Positions 50,153 to 59,875 of a stretch of DNA of 64,000 nucleotides are shown piece by piece; positions within the stretch are counted from its first letter, which is position 1; each line of letters opens with the position of its first letter. The position numbers were made by a program, and so were the translations under genes. The notes under the pieces are model-generated. The model did not search any database, was not told the origin of the DNA, and was given only the letters and a program-made list of their open reading frames with translations. The DNA comes from Zymoseptoria tritici IPO323 (taxonomy: Eukaryota > Ascomycota > Dothideomycetes > Mycosphaerellales > Mycosphaerellaceae): positions 2,436,501 through 2,500,500 of the forward strand of contig NC_018212.1 in assembly GCF_000219625.1 (NCBI RefSeq), in the 5' to 3' direction.

Positions 50153-51503
50153 GTTCGTCGAATTCTGATGGAGATTGTCTGAATCGCTTCGATGCTGATG
50201 AGTCGAAGTGTAGTGCGAGTATCGATGATGTTGCGATAGCCTCTGTTGTTTGGGGAGAGCTAGTCGTCGATTAATGAAGATTTGCAGACCTTGCTGATAT
50301 TTTGTTTGTAGGTGGGAGAGTGAATTGGGATTGAATGTTTTCCGTGATTCTCAACGCTTTTGTAGAGCAAAAATCGATATCGCCTCATTCACTACAACTC
50401 TGCCTGTTGATCACGCTGCAACAGTTTGGCCTTTTCGATGAGCGGAGAGAGTGCATGCCGCAATTCCGAACGATGGCATAACTCGAGCAAATCCTGGCCC
50501 ACGAGCTGCCTGCGTCAGGCTCTACCACGAGTGCCCCTGGTTCTTGGAAGGCTTTGCAGCCATTCACTGCGGAATTCTCATGCAGGCGACCGTCATCGGG
50601 CGAGCACGATATGGACCATGGGGACACACGAGTCCGATAGCTGCAATCATTCGTTCGACGCTGGCCATGTAGCATTCGGTCTCAAGCCGCGATGCTGCGC
50701 TTCAGAATTTCTGACTCCGACTTCAGACCCGTCATGGTGTGCCAACGCTGAGTCGTAGACGATGATTCGATCCTTAATTGCTGGCCGGACAGAGTGTTCA
50801 TTACTTCACACCCTCGACCTCTTTACAGCTTCGCGGCAAAAAATGTAGCGTGCAGAAACCTCAACGAATGACATCCTGGAGCATCAGACTATGACGACGC
50901 TTCATGCCCTGAGCGAAAGCTTCTGACGTCTTCCTTATGATCTGTCGAGAATCAGGTCGGTTGATCAAACTTCATATCGTGGGCGGACATGCTCCGCTGG
51001 TCAGCAGTAAGATTCAATAGCATCGAGTCAACGGCTAACGTTGACAACATTCCTCGACGTCTAGCAGCCAGCTTAGCTTGATCGAATTCGACGCTCTGCT
51101 GAAATCCCACCTGACTGGTAATTGTGACCGTCGCACGCCAAACTGCGTTGATTCACGCGTCCAGGTCTAAGCTGGAACAGGCTAGCGCTAACTTTAGCGT
51201 CCGACGCCTTTCGTCTTCCTTCTACCTCGCAAACTTTCTGTGAACAAACTTGCGCTTGACACGCACCCTTCGCGATACACACGCGAGTCAGCGCACAGCA
51301 AAGCGCACAGCATACGAGATCGGCGTTTCTCGTGCCTTCCTCCGGGCAGCACCAATTCTGCGCTGAAGCGTGCTCCTCCTCTTTCGCACCCGCGCACACC
51401 AAGGACCAAGAAAACATCATCAAGCAGACAAAAACATCCACCACCTTCATCCGGCGCGAATCTTGAACTGCAAGTATCAAGACAAACACTCCCAGCCACC
51501 ATC
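50153..51503. other. Intergenic, about 1.35 kb
   Basis: No gene recognised. The frame that runs into 51504 from 51240 is leader; it has no conserved block. Confidence 0.4.
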
Positions 51504-52541
51504 ATGCCGCGTCCCAGCAATGACACTTGCCGGCTCGAGACGATTGTTGTGCGCACAAAGGACAAGCAGGCGACCTTGGAGAGGGAGCTGAGACTACTGG
51601 AGCTCAGAACGGCTGGGACCAAGCAGGCATTGAAGCACGCAACTCGTGAGAACGAGGCCGCCATGTCTCGACTGAAGGAACACAAGGCAGTCCACTTGCG
51701 GCTCATTGCTTTGCCGATCGAGATCCTGATTCAGATCGCTGGTCATCTCCTACCGCCCTTCACTTCGGCTCAAACGATTGATCCAGCGCGCCAGACGACC
51801 GAAGACTTGGAGTCGTTCATCGACGACGAGACTGTGGAGGGACACCGCGATTGGAATGCACTCAAGCAGACATGCAAACGCTTGATACCTGCGGTCCAAG
51901 AGGCCTCGCGTGAGCGGCTCCACGCTCGTCGCGCGCCGCTCAAAATTTCCTTCATTCATCCGCGGTCTTCATTTCCGACCAACACTGCTTTTCGACAAAT
52001 AAGCGACCGCCACCGGTGTCTGGCCGCTTTCGATTGCGTGGAAGTCGTCGTGGTCATCCCTTTCGGTCGGAGGTTCAAAAAAATCCTCTTCGAAGGACGA
52101 ATGATTGAGTTTGACATTGCTGTCAAGAAGCTGACCATCAAAATCGGCCGCACAGTCCCGGCCCGTTGTTGGCGGCCAGAGTATGTCTGCTTGGAAACGC
52201 TCAGGGCTCAGGAATATTTTGACAGCAGCATGCTGGAGCTTGCTATAATTGAGGACGCCGTGATCGATAGCATCTGTCGGAGACTGGGCGCGGCACTGAT
52301 GTCGCTTCGCGGAAAGCCTCTGCTACAAGGATATCAGATGCTTTGCAATTTGATCGCAGACATGATGGAGGACTGTAAGCAATATCGCGTAGGGTCAGGC
52401 CTTCGTGAAAAATGGTGGATGCTGAGACAGTCTTTTCTGAGGTTCAACGACGATCCCGCCGCGAATGAGCCTGAGTTGTACATTTCCCCGGGGCCGGCCA
52501 AGAAGCTAGGATGGAGGGGAAAGCGGCCTTCTTCGAAGTGA
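51504..52541 (+). CDS. F-box protein with N-terminal coiled coil
   Basis: 345 aa from the ATG at 51504 (CACCATCATG). Residues about 20-60 form a leucine-rich coiled coil (ATLERELRLLELRTAGTKQA). The F-box follows at about 67-125 (LIALPIEILIQIAGHLL, then DWNALKQTCKRLIPAVQEAS). The C-terminal 210 residues are mixed alpha/beta, with a WRPEYVCLETLRAQEYFD segment and a tryptophan-rich helix (REKWWMLRQSFL). Probably an SCF adaptor that could self-associate through the coiled coil. It shows no close similarity to the other F-box-like families in the window. Confidence 0.78.
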   Translation: MPRPSNDTCRLETIVVRTKDKQATLERELRLLELRTAGTKQALKHATRENEAAMSRLKEHKAVHLRLIALPIEILIQIAGHLLPPFTSAQTIDPARQTTEDLESFIDDETVEGHRDWNALKQTCKRLIPAVQEASRERLHARRAPLKISFIHPRSSFPTNTAFRQISDRHRCLAAFDCVEVVVVIPFGRRFKKILFEGRMIEFDIAVKKLTIKIGRTVPARCWRPEYVCLETLRAQEYFDSSMLELAIIEDAVIDSICRRLGAALMSLRGKPLLQGYQMLCNLIADMMEDCKQYRVGSGLREKWWMLRQSFLRFNDDPAANEPELYISPGPAKKLGWRGKRPSSK

Positions 52542-52574
52542 TGGGAGAGACAACGACCATGGCGAGAGGAAACT

Positions 52575-53156
52575 ATGGCGAAAGATGGCAAAGCGCACGC
52601 ATCACAAGACGGAGGAAGTCTACTTCGGCGAACACCGGCAGAAACGATCAGACGAAAGCAAGATTCGATTTTGATCCTCGGGGTCAGAGCGAAAGGGAGA
52701 TTGACATGGGCGGACATGGCGGCTGCACCCCATCAAGCAAGTCTCCTAAGAACGCTGGGTCTCAGTATTATCCTCATCACGACTGGGAAGCATGGTATGC
52801 TGCTAGCAGACGCTACCTGCGTACTGGCTTCTGGATTACGACTTGGATTACTTTGCATTTTGAGGCATGATGGATTCACACCATTGAACACGGGCGTTTG
52901 GGAACCTACCTCTGGCGCTCAACAGCCACGACGATTCAAGGTTGCAATACTCGAACGTTCTAATGGATGTCAGGCGCTCTGCATTCCTGAGATACTGCGA
53001 CGGGATGATATGACTACACGGAGTGCCGGGCGCTTGGGGATGATTTGTTCGATCTTTCAATTGGCGACGAGACGTCGTCCATTACGCAGGTATTTGTTTG
53101 TTAGCGAAACACGAATCAAAGGTCGGTCTTTCTATGCTCTCTCAGCTGGCCTATGA
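52575..53156 (+). CDS. Doubtful open frame, hypothetical
   Basis: 193 aa from the ATG at 52575, 33 bases after the F-box gene. It has a hydrophobic stretch (LGLSIILITTGKHGMLLADA) but no motif, and base use is not clearly coding. It could equally be the 3' UTR of the preceding gene. Confidence 0.22.
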   Translation: MAKDGKAHASQDGGSLLRRTPAETIRRKQDSILILGVRAKGRLTWADMAAAPHQASLLRTLGLSIILITTGKHGMLLADATCVLASGLRLGLLCILRHDGFTPLNTGVWEPTSGAQQPRRFKVAILERSNGCQALCIPEILRRDDMTTRSAGRLGMICSIFQLATRRRPLRRYLFVSETRIKGRSFYALSAGL

Positions 53157-53320
53157 GATCCCGCTTGCAAAAGTTTGGCCTCGCTTCTACCCGCGTTTAG
53201 GCACGCAGCAACCTTACTGTGAGATTATCATTGCATCCTCATTCTCAGAGATTGGCTTGTTATCCATAACTTCATACATTCGCAACGCCCTCAGCACTGT
53301 GCAAGTCCGCTACATACTCC

Positions 53321-53620
53321 TCACCACAAGTCCCATCCGCCTCCGTGCACGAATCCACCATGATCTGGCTCCATGGTCGCTCCATATTCCTGCAAGTCCA
53401 GAAACTGCCGCTGCCAATCGCGGTACCTCTGCTGCGCGCCAGGTCCGTCCCACCCACCGGTATAGTGAAAGATCACATCCGGGTCCCTTCGATAGTACTC
53501 TCCGTAGTCTCTAATAAGTCTGCGGTGGAACTCGCGATCTTGTGGCTGACCGTGGCCTTCGTACCACGGCACGCCGGGAGGGTACTGGACTTGGCCGGGG
53601 ATGTAGGCTCTGTAGGGCAT
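53321..53620 (-). CDS. Small tyrosine/glycine-rich protein of unknown family
   Basis: 99 aa, ATG at 53620. Segments are MPYRAYIPGQVQYPPGVPWY, then FHRRLIRDYGEYYRRDPDVI, FHYTGGWDGPGAQQRYRDWQ, and a C-terminal HGGFVHGGGWDLW. No signal peptide or membrane segment. It is the intact relative of the interrupted copy at 49829-50152. Conservation of the W/Y/G pattern over the whole length between the two copies is the main evidence that it is a real gene. Confidence 0.65.
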   Translation of the reverse strand: MPYRAYIPGQVQYPPGVPWYEGHGQPQDREFHRRLIRDYGEYYRRDPDVIFHYTGGWDGPGAQQRYRDWQRQFLDLQEYGATMEPDHGGFVHGGGWDLW

Positions 53621-55650
53621 GGTTGTTTCTTGTTGATGAGGGACTGATTGATCGATAAAGGATTTTGCTGACTGACAATACGTTGATTCTTTCGACGCTC
53701 GGCGATCTTGTTGGTAGGAGAGTAAGAAAGTGTTCTGAAGCCATGGCCGCTGTTATGTGCTGTCTACCCTCTAGAGACTTATTTACTGCGTGGTCGAAGT
53801 ACAACCTCAAGCTCCATTCAATGTGTACAGGTGGGATCGGATCGGCGAGGCATGCAGTAGTGAATGAATCATCGTTGATTATGTCCCCCTCCTCATCTTC
53901 CTCTCCTGCTGTCCGGCTGAGCTGAACGGGCTGTGCTCGTCTCGCTCGAAGGGTCGGACTTGGAGAACATCGACTGGATATATCATGATGGACCATAGAG
54001 GGTGAACTGCGGTAGTCGACCAGAGTTCTGAGTGTGATATCTCAGGCCGCTGCTATTCTGGCAGGGTGGGCTGGGTCAATCGACCTGGCCACGGGCTCAA
54101 CCATCGAGTATGCTGACGCTGTTCAGGCAAGCCTGTCTCCGTTTACAGACCGGTGGATGTCGCTCTCGTCACGTGTTGATGCCTTATTTTGTGCCTCATC
54201 CTCAAGCTTCACCCACCGTGTTTGGTCATCGACTTGGGATCCAAGTTTTTTGGTGGACGGATTTGGTGCATTGATCGAGGGCTGGAACAACCACTTCCTA
54301 ACGCCGCATAGACAAGCATGCAATTGGAGTGGATAGAGCGTCCTCTAGCGAGACTCCTCGTGCAATTAGTTTGTGGGATAGTAGTGTGGTATTAGCATGA
54401 TAAATAGCGACTTTCAGAAGCCATTTAGTACTAGATAGATGTCCTTTTTGGCATAGCAGTTCCTAATTTACTAAGCCTGCAGTTGTGCACGTATAAAAAT
54501 GAAATCTATCGCGTTGAAATCGCCGTGAAAAACTGCACAGCCAAGGATAGGTTGCACATTAGTGCGAGTGTTGGGTGTTGGGTGGTATTTGCGTACATGG
54601 CTATCTGGTAACACGGATATGTCCCTTTTGTGCGAATATTCCTCAGACGCTCCGCTGTAGAGTCCAGCCAGCCCTATATATAGAGAAGGAAGGTAGTAGT
54701 AGTGGAAGGTGGTATAGATCGTGTGGAAGGAAGTTATCGGATCCGGTAATTTTCGTCACGCAGTGACGTAAGCTGGCAAAGGACTCGGAACTGGAGCGAC
54801 TGAACCGGAGGCAGAGGCAAGCAACGTATGGCCGAACATCGGCGTTGAATTCTCCACTAGCCATGAACATCCCTTCAGTGCTGCATCGAACAGTCAGCCT
54901 GGATTCGTTCTCCGTTTTCCGGGAGAGCACAGAGTACAATGCCGAGATGCGGAGACAAGGTCTTGCCAATGCGATGACTGGAGTGCGGCGCGATGGAAGG
55001 AGCACGAGTTTATGGCTCACGCTCTACTCGATGTAGAGTCAACGATCTCGAAAGCTGTTATGATCGCCGGGACGACTGAGACACAGCGTAGGTCGTCGCT
55101 GGCTTCTGGAAGCGTGCTACGTCTCACCCAACGCCGCATACGAGAATCTCTTGAATGTCACAGGAATTTAGCGTACCACACTTGTGGTGGACTCTTTTTA
55201 TCGAGAAGGTGGTGTGCTCGTAACAACGCCCTTAAGCAAAGAGCGATCTTTCGAATACGACTCTCTTTCGACTATCTTTAGACAAGCGAGCCGACCGAGC
55301 GAGGTAACGAGAGACGGAGGGAAGTGAGTACTAAGGAGCCCGAGGAAAGAGTCTAATCGCGGGCGCTAAACTTCCGTGACATTCAAGGCAAACTGTCTCG
55401 GCGCTGAACCAAGGAATGCTGACATGCAGCTGTCGTGCAACGCCACACCAGCCCTTGTGCGACGGAACCGACTGAAATAAAGGGCCGCAATCTCCCACAG
55501 TTAAAGCACTGTCCGAAGCTCAGTATCACAGCCTGAACCATAAGCGGCAACGTCACAATCGTCGGCATCCAACCCTACATCGAAAGACGTTTCAGCATCG
55601 TCATCCTCGCCTAGACTCAACATCAGTGCCTCGACGCCTCCACCGCCATT
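53621..55650. other. Gene-poor 2-kb region, A+T-richer in its middle
   Basis: No gene recognised. A perfect inverted repeat CGTCAC-GCA-GTGACG lies near 54755-54769. A GAGCCGACCGAGCGAGG stretch (near 55285) and following A/G-rich phrases look like the edge of an old mobile element, but no terminal repeats or target duplications could be paired. A short minus-strand frame (54123-54323) has no motif. Confidence 0.35.
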
Positions 55651-55956
55651 ATGCCTCCAGCCATCAGCCTTACTATGCTGGCCTTTGCTGGTCTCCTCTC
55701 TTATCAAGTTCTCGCGAAAGGGCCATCTGCCTCGTGCACTACCACTATGACCGAATTTCCAGGCTGCTGTCCATCCTACCCGGGAGCCACGACAACATCG
55801 TCCATACCATGCGGAGGATGTGCCTTGGAGAAAGTCACCGAGACCGTGCAATGCTTTGCGCCTTGCGAGACGACCACCTTGACGGATCTGGCTTTCACGA
55901 CGACGGAGTGGGCTTGTGCAGCTACGGGAGATTGTGGAAAAGTTGGAGGGAAGTGA
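55651..55956 (+). CDS. Small cysteine-rich secreted protein (candidate effector)
   Basis: 101 aa, ATG at 55651. Residues 1-22 (MPPAISLTMLAFAGLLSYQV and following) form a signal peptide. The mature 79 residues hold nine cysteines (29, 39, 40, 54, 57, 68, 72, 89, 95) in a T/S-rich context, including a CC pair and two C-x(2-3)-C pairs. Small, secreted and Cys-rich fits the definition of a fungal effector candidate. No known family recognised, and the odd cysteine number leaves one free or in an intermolecular bond. Confidence 0.7.
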   Translation: MPPAISLTMLAFAGLLSYQVLAKGPSASCTTTMTEFPGCCPSYPGATTTSSIPCGGCALEKVTETVQCFAPCETTTLTDLAFTTTEWACAATGDCGKVGGK

Positions 55957-56283
55957 GGGAGGAATCAAAGTGTTCGACGGATGAAGAGGAAGACATCATG
56001 GGCATGAGAATGAGCATGCCTGGATATGTCGACTTTTGATATTCGCAGAATTGGTACTTTTGTCGTCGCATCTACGCCGTTGCTATGACTGTCGTGCAAC
56101 AGTCTCGAAGGCGTAGTATTTATCATCGAGACATCGATAAAATACGACTTCTAGCTCAGATCGGTCGAACATTTCATGTTTCCCAAAAACACCAATTCCA
56201 TTCCGACTCCAAACAATTTTCCTCACCCAAACGCCTGCGCTGCTGTTACAAACAAAGCAAAGTACCCCGGAGTCCAATGACTA

Positions 56284-56912
56284 TCACTCCGAATCGTCCT
56301 GCTCCTCCTGCTCCACATCATCCTCCTCAGACTCCTGCTCCGAAGAGTCTTCCTCCCCAGTGCCTTGCACCTTGACTGGCACTTGAGTAGCACGTCCTTG
56401 AAGGGAGCCACTGTCGCGTATTGGAAGACTCATCAACGCCTGGTTGCTGGTGTCGGCTGGCGCGTACTGAAGACCACCAGCTCTACGATCGACTGGCGTG
56501 ATCGCTTCCGTGGTAGGCTGCGCAGCTGGATTCACAGCTTGGGTAGGAGCGGCAGGGAGTGCGGTTCCGCCGGTCGAAGTCGTGGCGGCGGCGGCGGCGG
56601 CTGGAGCAGCAGTGCCTTGGCTATAAAGATGTTAGCACATTACTCACGGGTACATTCTCCTCGACGCAACACATACTCTCTGCACAAGTGCGGTCTTTTG
56701 ACGCGAATACATCTGCCGCAAGGACGACCAGGATCGCATGGACGATGGCCACGGACACACTCAGTGCAGCGCGCGCGCTTGCCCATCCGAGTCTTCTTCG
56801 ATCCCTTGGACGGCGGGGGAGGTGACTTCCTGCTCTCTTTCTTGCTGCTGTCGTTCGAGCCCATGCCGAAGTTGAGCTTGCCACGGGTGCCGTAGGTGTG
56901 CGCGGTGTCCAT
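56284..56912 (-). CDS. Mini Zn(2)Cys(6) zinc-cluster protein 1
   Basis: Exons 56912-56677 and 56620-56284 give 190 aa. The 56-base intron has donor GTATGT, branch GCTAAC and acceptor TATAG; phase 2. The N-terminus is basic with SPPPP (30-34). Then a C6 cluster follows with C49, C52, C59, C65, C68 and C77, spacing C-x2-C-x6-C-x5-C-x2-C-x8-C, which fits fungal binuclear zinc-cluster DNA-binding domains. The usual lysine/arginine run between C2 and C3 is replaced by VRGHRP. Exon 2 starts D-Q-G, runs through an alanine tract, and ends with LMSLPIRDSGSLQG, VKVQGTGEED and an acidic tail. There is no room for the large middle homology region of classical factors. Probably nuclear, either DNA-binding or interfering with larger factors; inference. 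Confidence 0.75.
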
Positions 56913-57134
56913 GGTGAAGTCGAGAGATTGAGCAGACTGTGAGGGTATTTATGATGACGACTTCCGGGACGCGCGCTGGTTTCAGCGAATGAAGTACGCG
57001 TGAGTCTGCCGAGGGAGGTTGGTGTCGTGTTCGGTGAAGATGTAGCAGATGTGTCGTGAAAAGATTTGTATAAGCGAGAAGAAGAGTGCTGAAGAACGGC
57101 TGCTAGCGCCCCCCAGAGTACGGAGCGGGCCATA

Positions 57135-57162
57135 TTCGGCTTGCGAAGTGAATGACAATAGC
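57135..57162. promoter_or_regulatory. 28-base element upstream of zinc-cluster gene 1
   Basis: TTCGGCT at 57135 followed by TGCGAAGTGAATGACAATAG (57142-57161). It is identical in 27 of 28 positions to 58434-58461. It lies about 220 bases before the ATG at 56912. Confidence 0.6.
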
Positions 57163-57815
57163 GTTTCTCCTACCCAGTGTCCAAAAGATAGATGCAGCTA
57201 TGCAGAGGCACATCGAAACAGACGCAGGATAATCGAAGACGTTTTCTAGTCTCTCTGATATACAAAGAGCGGCCCTGGCAAATCAGCGATGCAAAAGAAG
57301 CCGCAGGAAGCATTTGCGCGTATCGTGTCTAGTAGTGCGACAAGCAAACATGTCGGACAGAGATCGCACTTTGTCATATGGTACCTTCATTAGGAGACTG
57401 GATCCCCACACAAAGCGTGAGAATCGTATTTCACAAATGAGCACCGTTTGCACACGGAAGGCGACGTCACTGTTTTACACAGTTGAAGAAGCCGTTCAGA
57501 TTCGGAGTAGCATTACTATCCCCTCCCAGCTGCTGTCATGCTCCGTGCGCTAGTACGAAGTTCGGTAGCAAGGCTGCAACGAGCCTTCAGTATATCCTCC
57601 TCGCAAGCAAGTGTTCGGTCTCAAATCCTAAAGCAATGGAACACGTCTCCACCGAAGACACGATCTCATCTTGTCAAACGCAATCCCCAAACACCTACGC
57701 TATGCGTTACGAAAACAAATGCCGCTTCAAATCATTTCCGCAAAACCATGCTACTCCTTCCCGCTTTCAGCATCGCCTATGGACACGCCGCTCCCAGCAA
57801 CGACTCCAATGCAAG

Positions 57816-58261
57816 CTACGAGCCAGAACTGTTGGCCGCGCCAGTGTTGCCTGCGCCCGTGGTACCTCCGCCAGTGTTACCTGCGCCAGTATTGCCAGAG
57901 CCGGACGCGTTGTTCGTCGAGTTCGAACCGGCAGAGGGGAGAGGAACGCCCTGACTAAGGGACTGTCAGCTTACGATCTCCGACGCGCAAAAGCACAAAG
58001 GTGGAATCGAACTCACTCGACACAATCTTCAGGTCGACCGACATGTATGCATCGTCCGCATGGACGCGCACCGTCGCAGTAGCGATGACCTCTCAGACAC
58101 TCGCTGCAACGAGGGCCTTTCTTCACCGGGACGGCCTTCTTCTTTGGCGGAGGTGGTGGTGGCGGCGGAGACTTCTTGTGCTTGTTGCGGTTCTTCAGCT
58201 TGCCATCTTTGAAGAGGCTGACGTCGCTCTTCTTTCTGCCGGTGTGCCAGCTTCGCGCCAT
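57816..58261 (-). CDS. Mini Zn(2)Cys(6) zinc-cluster protein 2
   Basis: Exons 58261-58017 and 57954-57816 give 127 aa. The 62-base intron has donor GTGAGT, branch GCTGAC and acceptor TTAG; phase 2. The N-terminus is basic (KDGKLKNRNKHKK), with eight prolines at 32-39. The cluster is C52, C55, C62, C68, C71 and C80 with the same spacing as gene 1; the sequence RCSECLRGHRYC is nearly that of genes 3 and 4. Exon 2 opens D-Q-G-V-P-L-P-S-A-G, then is a low-complexity N/T/G/S tail of repeated NTGAG/NTGGG units. This is the shortest of the four. The tail is probably unstructured. Confidence 0.75.
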
Positions 58262-58433
58262 TGTTGAGCTGAGGTGAGGTGAGTGCAGAGTGGTAGACGA
58301 TGGTTGGATGGAGTCGCAAGTGTTGGGCGCAAGTTCCCACGTGTAGAGGTGTCGTGACAAATTTGTCGTGGTGAATTTGTACAGGCGAGGAAAAGCGCGG
58401 TCGACGTGATTAGCTAGCGTAGACCGGGGTTTC

Positions 58434-58461
58434 TTCGGCGTGCGAAGTGAATGACAATAGC
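58434..58461. promoter_or_regulatory. 28-base element upstream of zinc-cluster gene 2
   Basis: TTCGGCG at 58434 followed by TGCGAAGTGAATGACAATAG (58441-58460). It is the twin of 57135-57162 and lies about 175 bases before the ATG at 58261. Confidence 0.6.
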
Positions 58462-58874
58462 AGGACTGGACTGGGTATTCCAGGAATGCTGGATTTGGAC
58501 GACATGGACATATACGCCGTTATAGACGTGTCTAATGGACTAGGAAAACGAACAGGCGCTCTTCAAACTCCAACTCCACAGAGACGTGCTCCGAGAACTC
58601 GATAGTGGAGCAATGCCGTCGGGAAACATCCACGGGCAAAGTGCCAAACAACATTGCAAACGAAGCACTACATGCAGTGTCGGAGATGAAGCTCTCTCTC
58701 GGAAATGAAGTCTTCTCGACCATAGCAAAGCTCTACCCAGGCAACTTGAACTGCACAGATGGTGGTGGTCTCAATAAGTATCTGCTCGGTCTCGATTCGC
58801 AGACCAAGACTAGCAACACCTATACGTCAAGATACCGACAGCGAGAGAAGCCTTTCAAATACATGTATCCGCTC

Positions 58875-59383
58875 CTACTTCACATCTACCTTGTGAGAAC
58901 CCTCCTCCTCCGGCACATCATCTTCGCGTTTGGCGTCGTCCGTGTCCGTGCCATTCCCAGGGTTGTCTGCATCGTCATTCGGCCATACGAGCGAGTCTCC
59001 CGCGCCGAAAGCGTTACCCGTCAACGCGGTACTGGAACCGGCGTTGTTGTTTCTCGCAGACGGAAGTGGCACACCTTGCCTGAGAATTTGTCAGCTCGTT
59101 CCCGCATAAGTGTCAACCCGCCGCTTACTCACTCAACGCAGTTTTCTGGACGGCCCACATGGATACAACGCCCGCATGGCCGCGCTCCATCACATGCCCG
59201 GTGGCCTCGTACGCATTCGCTGCATCGCTTGACTCTCCTCCCAAGGGTATTGTCCGTTGGCGGCTTCTTTGGCGGCGGTGGTGGTGGGTCGAACTCTTTC
59301 TCTGTTTCAGGGAGGTCCGGGTTGTAGGGCTTGTGGAGGCTGAGGTTTTGCTTCTTCCTGCTAGTCTCTTTGAGACGGTCCAT
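58875..59383 (-). CDS. Mini Zn(2)Cys(6) zinc-cluster protein 3
   Basis: Exons 59383-59133 and 59079-58875 give 151 aa. The 53-base intron has donor GTGAGT, branch GCTGAC and acceptor TCAG; phase 2. N-terminus MDRLKETSRKKQ, with six prolines at about 33-38. The cluster is C54, C57, C64, C70, C73 and C82 (RCSECVRGHRAC, DGARPCGRC, IHVGRPENC). Exon 2 opens E-Q-G-V-P-L-P-S-A, then N/T/G residues, then an acidic end (NGTDTDDAKREDDVPEEE). The acidic tail could be an activation segment or a partner-binding region; this is not shown by sequence. Confidence 0.75.
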
Positions 59384-59875
59384 TTTGATCGTAGGCCACG
59401 ATACGTTTGAGTTGGAATGAGCGGAGAGTAGTTGAAGTCCACTGGACTTGGAGTGATGTGGTTGGGCTTTGTGATGATAGCGTGCAGGAAAGAGAAGAGT
59501 GGAAACAAGCAGCATGCCGGGGAAACGACGAGCATCGCATTAGCTTCGCCGCGAATGATCTAGCAGAACGAATTGAACTGCTTCGCTTGGCACGTAGTCA
59601 AGAACAGATTCCAGTATCACGCAAGCCGAACAATGTTGTGAGACGGGACGGCAAGATCGAGAGCTTTCCATTGGAATTCCTTGAGTCGGACACGTTTTGT
59701 CTGCTCGTTTGCGAGATCAATGGCATAGCACGAACGAATCGCCGCCGAGAGCTCATGCCATGGTCAAAGAACCAGACTATCGTGATCTTTGCCCACTTCA
59801 AATCCACCCAAGACTCCACTCCAAACGCCGTGAACCCAAAACGCCCGCGCTAATCCCAAGAGACAATGCCAAACT

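Noticed and set aside
54750..55300. Possible small transposon (perfect hairpin CGTCAC-GCA-GTGACG; G/A-rich edge)
   Set aside because: No terminal inverted repeats, target-site duplication or transposase could be shown.
56640..56647. Donor GTGAGT at 56647 for zinc-cluster gene 1
   Set aside because: It would make a 27-base intron; the GTATGT donor at 56676 gives 56 bases and matches the position in the other three genes.
58605..59327. 240-codon plus-strand frame across zinc-cluster gene 3
   Set aside because: Its second half is exactly antisense to the exons of the well-supported gene at 58875-59383.
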